Origin: Rickettsia typhi
GTDB lineage: Bacteria > Pseudomonadota > Alphaproteobacteria > Rickettsiales > Deianiraeaceae
NCBI GenBank assembly: GCA_945878495.1
Contig: CAMCTP010000052.1
Coordinates: forward strand, 1-6,143
Direction: 5' to 3'
Length of the DNA stretch: 6,143 bases
The notes beneath the pieces are model-generated. The model had not been told where the DNA came from. It was given only the letters and a program-made list of their open reading frames with translations, and ran no database searches. A program made the translations under genes and the position numbers. Below, piece after piece: positions 5,376-6,143 of the stretch. The first letter of the stretch is position 1. Every line of letters begins with the position of its first letter.

Positions 5376-6143
5376 ATGGAATCACGTCAACAAATGATCG
5401 AACAAGAAAATTTTCTTTTATCAGCCGATAAGGAAAATGTCAAGGAAGCGATTAATAGGATTAAATCAAGCAATGCATCATGCGATTTGTCCAATCTTAA
5501 TTTAACATCTGAAGATTTTAATTATTTATTGAGTCTTGCTGAACTGAAGACTATGATCTCTGAAATGGAGGAGTTAGATATTTCAAACAATCAAATCAAA
5601 ACACTATCACAAGATATTTCTGGTTTTAATAATTTAACACTTCTTGACATCCTTAACAATGGAATAGAGACATTATCAGGTACAATTAGCCTGCTTCAAA
5701 AACTAACTGATTTGAATATTTCGGACAATCAAATACAAGTACTTCCGCCAGAGTTTTTTGATCTTCGTAGCCTAGAGGCAGTTTTTATTTCCTCGAACCG
5801 AATACGAGAGTTACCGCGTGAAATTAGCAATCTTGAAAATTTAAAAAGATTGAATGTTTCTGATAATCAAATACAAAGATTATCATCAGAGACTGGCTTG
5901 CTTCAAAAACTAACTCACTTGGATATTTCCGGAAATCAAATAGAAGAATTACCACAAGCAATTGCACAGCTTAGACAGTTACGTAAATTTGATGCTCGCG
6001 GCAATCCATTAACCCGAGAAACGAGAAATTTTTTAACAAGAAACCCTCATCTTCATGCGATATACAATATGGCCGCATTTGATACTATACGGGATTGGAA
6101 TGATGTGTTAAATGATACGTTGCTTAAAGGTGATGAAGAAATT
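5376..6143 (+). CDS. Leucine-rich-repeat protein (3' partial)
   Basis: The frame is open from ATG 5376 to the window edge (256 codons, no stop reached). An N-terminal polar, helical stretch (about 1-60, beginning MESRQQMIEQENFLLSADKE) has no signal peptide or membrane segment. It leads into seven LRR units of exactly 23 residues, starting at residues 64, 87, 110, 133, 156, 179 and 202, each with the L-x-x-L-x-I-x-x-N-x-I-x-x-L pattern and the ladder asparagine at 72, 95, 118, 141, 164, 187 and 210. The last unit is degenerate and is followed by a non-repeat segment (about 212-256) whose domain I do not recognise. LRRs mediate protein binding. In host-associated bacteria such proteins are often effectors, which is inference here. 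The ATG is the only start in the frame after the TAG at 5298; no Shine-Dalgarno is evident. Confidence 0.88.
   Translation, partial: MESRQQMIEQENFLLSADKENVKEAINRIKSSNASCDLSNLNLTSEDFNYLLSLAELKTMISEMEELDISNNQIKTLSQDISGFNNLTLLDILNNGIETLSGTISLLQKLTDLNISDNQIQVLPPEFFDLRSLEAVFISSNRIRELPREISNLENLKRLNVSDNQIQRLSSETGLLQKLTHLDISGNQIEELPQAIAQLRQLRKFDARGNPLTRETRNFLTRNPHLHAIYNMAAFDTIRDWNDVLNDTLLKGDEEI
5565..6047 (+). repeat. Seven tandem 69-bp LRR-coding units
   Basis: The LRR region is built of seven in-phase 69-base (23-codon) units. Beyond the protein pattern, DNA similarity is highest three units apart: a 17-base string, TGCTTCAAAAACTAACT, occurs identically at 5692-5708 and 5899-5915, exactly 207 bases apart, and the match continues with few changes for about 30 more bases. 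This suggests that a three-unit block was duplicated. Confidence 0.8.

Noticed and set aside
5565..6047. CRISPR-like or tandem mobile repeat
   Set aside because: The 69-base periodicity is fully explained by in-frame LRR codons; units are diverged and have no spacer structure.

Overview
This is an AT-rich (roughly one-third G+C by eye) and gene-dense window with every gene on the + strand. The protein families and their order fit an alphaproteobacterium, most likely a reduced, host-associated Rickettsiales- or Holosporales-like lineage. The reasons are the low G+C, the M23 peptidase/bactofilin pair, the alphaproteobacterial style of the leucyl-tRNA synthetase, the A-type Fe-S carrier, and a leucine-rich-repeat protein of the kind common in symbionts of protists. 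The placement is inference; there is no rRNA to confirm it. Stops are TAA or TAG and tryptophan is TGG, so the standard bacterial code applies.

Layout. (1) 1-2340: the C-terminal 779 residues of leucyl-tRNA synthetase (LeuRS), cut by the window's left edge inside the CP1 editing domain. Its outstanding feature is a complete GNAT N-acetyltransferase domain of the RimJ/RimL type (about 367-891), inserted in frame in a loop of the editing domain. (2) 2340-3614: a membrane-anchored M23 (LytM) metalloendopeptidase, sharing one base with leuS (TAATG). (3) 3615-3681: a 67-base gap holding an all-A/T hairpin followed by six T, with weak promoter-like hexamers over the same bases. (4) 3682-4041: a bactofilin. 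(5) 4041-4811: an RluB-type 23S rRNA pseudouridine synthase, again joined by TAATG. (6) 4813-5292: an A-type (IscA/SufA/ErpA) iron-sulfur carrier with an unusual N-terminal extension. (7) 5293-5375: a gap with a small hairpin and a good sigma-70-like promoter. (8) 5376-6143: the start of an LRR protein with seven 23-residue repeats, cut by the right edge.

How the genes fit together. Genes 1-6 look like one or two tightly packed transcription units mixing translation (LeuRS, RluB), cell-wall shaping (M23 peptidase plus bactofilin, a recurrent partnership in which the bactofilin scaffold positions the hydrolase) and Fe-S assembly. The LRR gene appears to be transcribed separately. No stretch over 100 bases lacks a gene. 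No tRNA, rRNA, CRISPR array or insertion sequence was seen.

The best candidate for something undescribed is the LeuRS-GNAT chimera: all visible LeuRS signatures on both sides are intact and the GNAT acetyl-CoA motif is intact, so the product should carry two activities in one chain.
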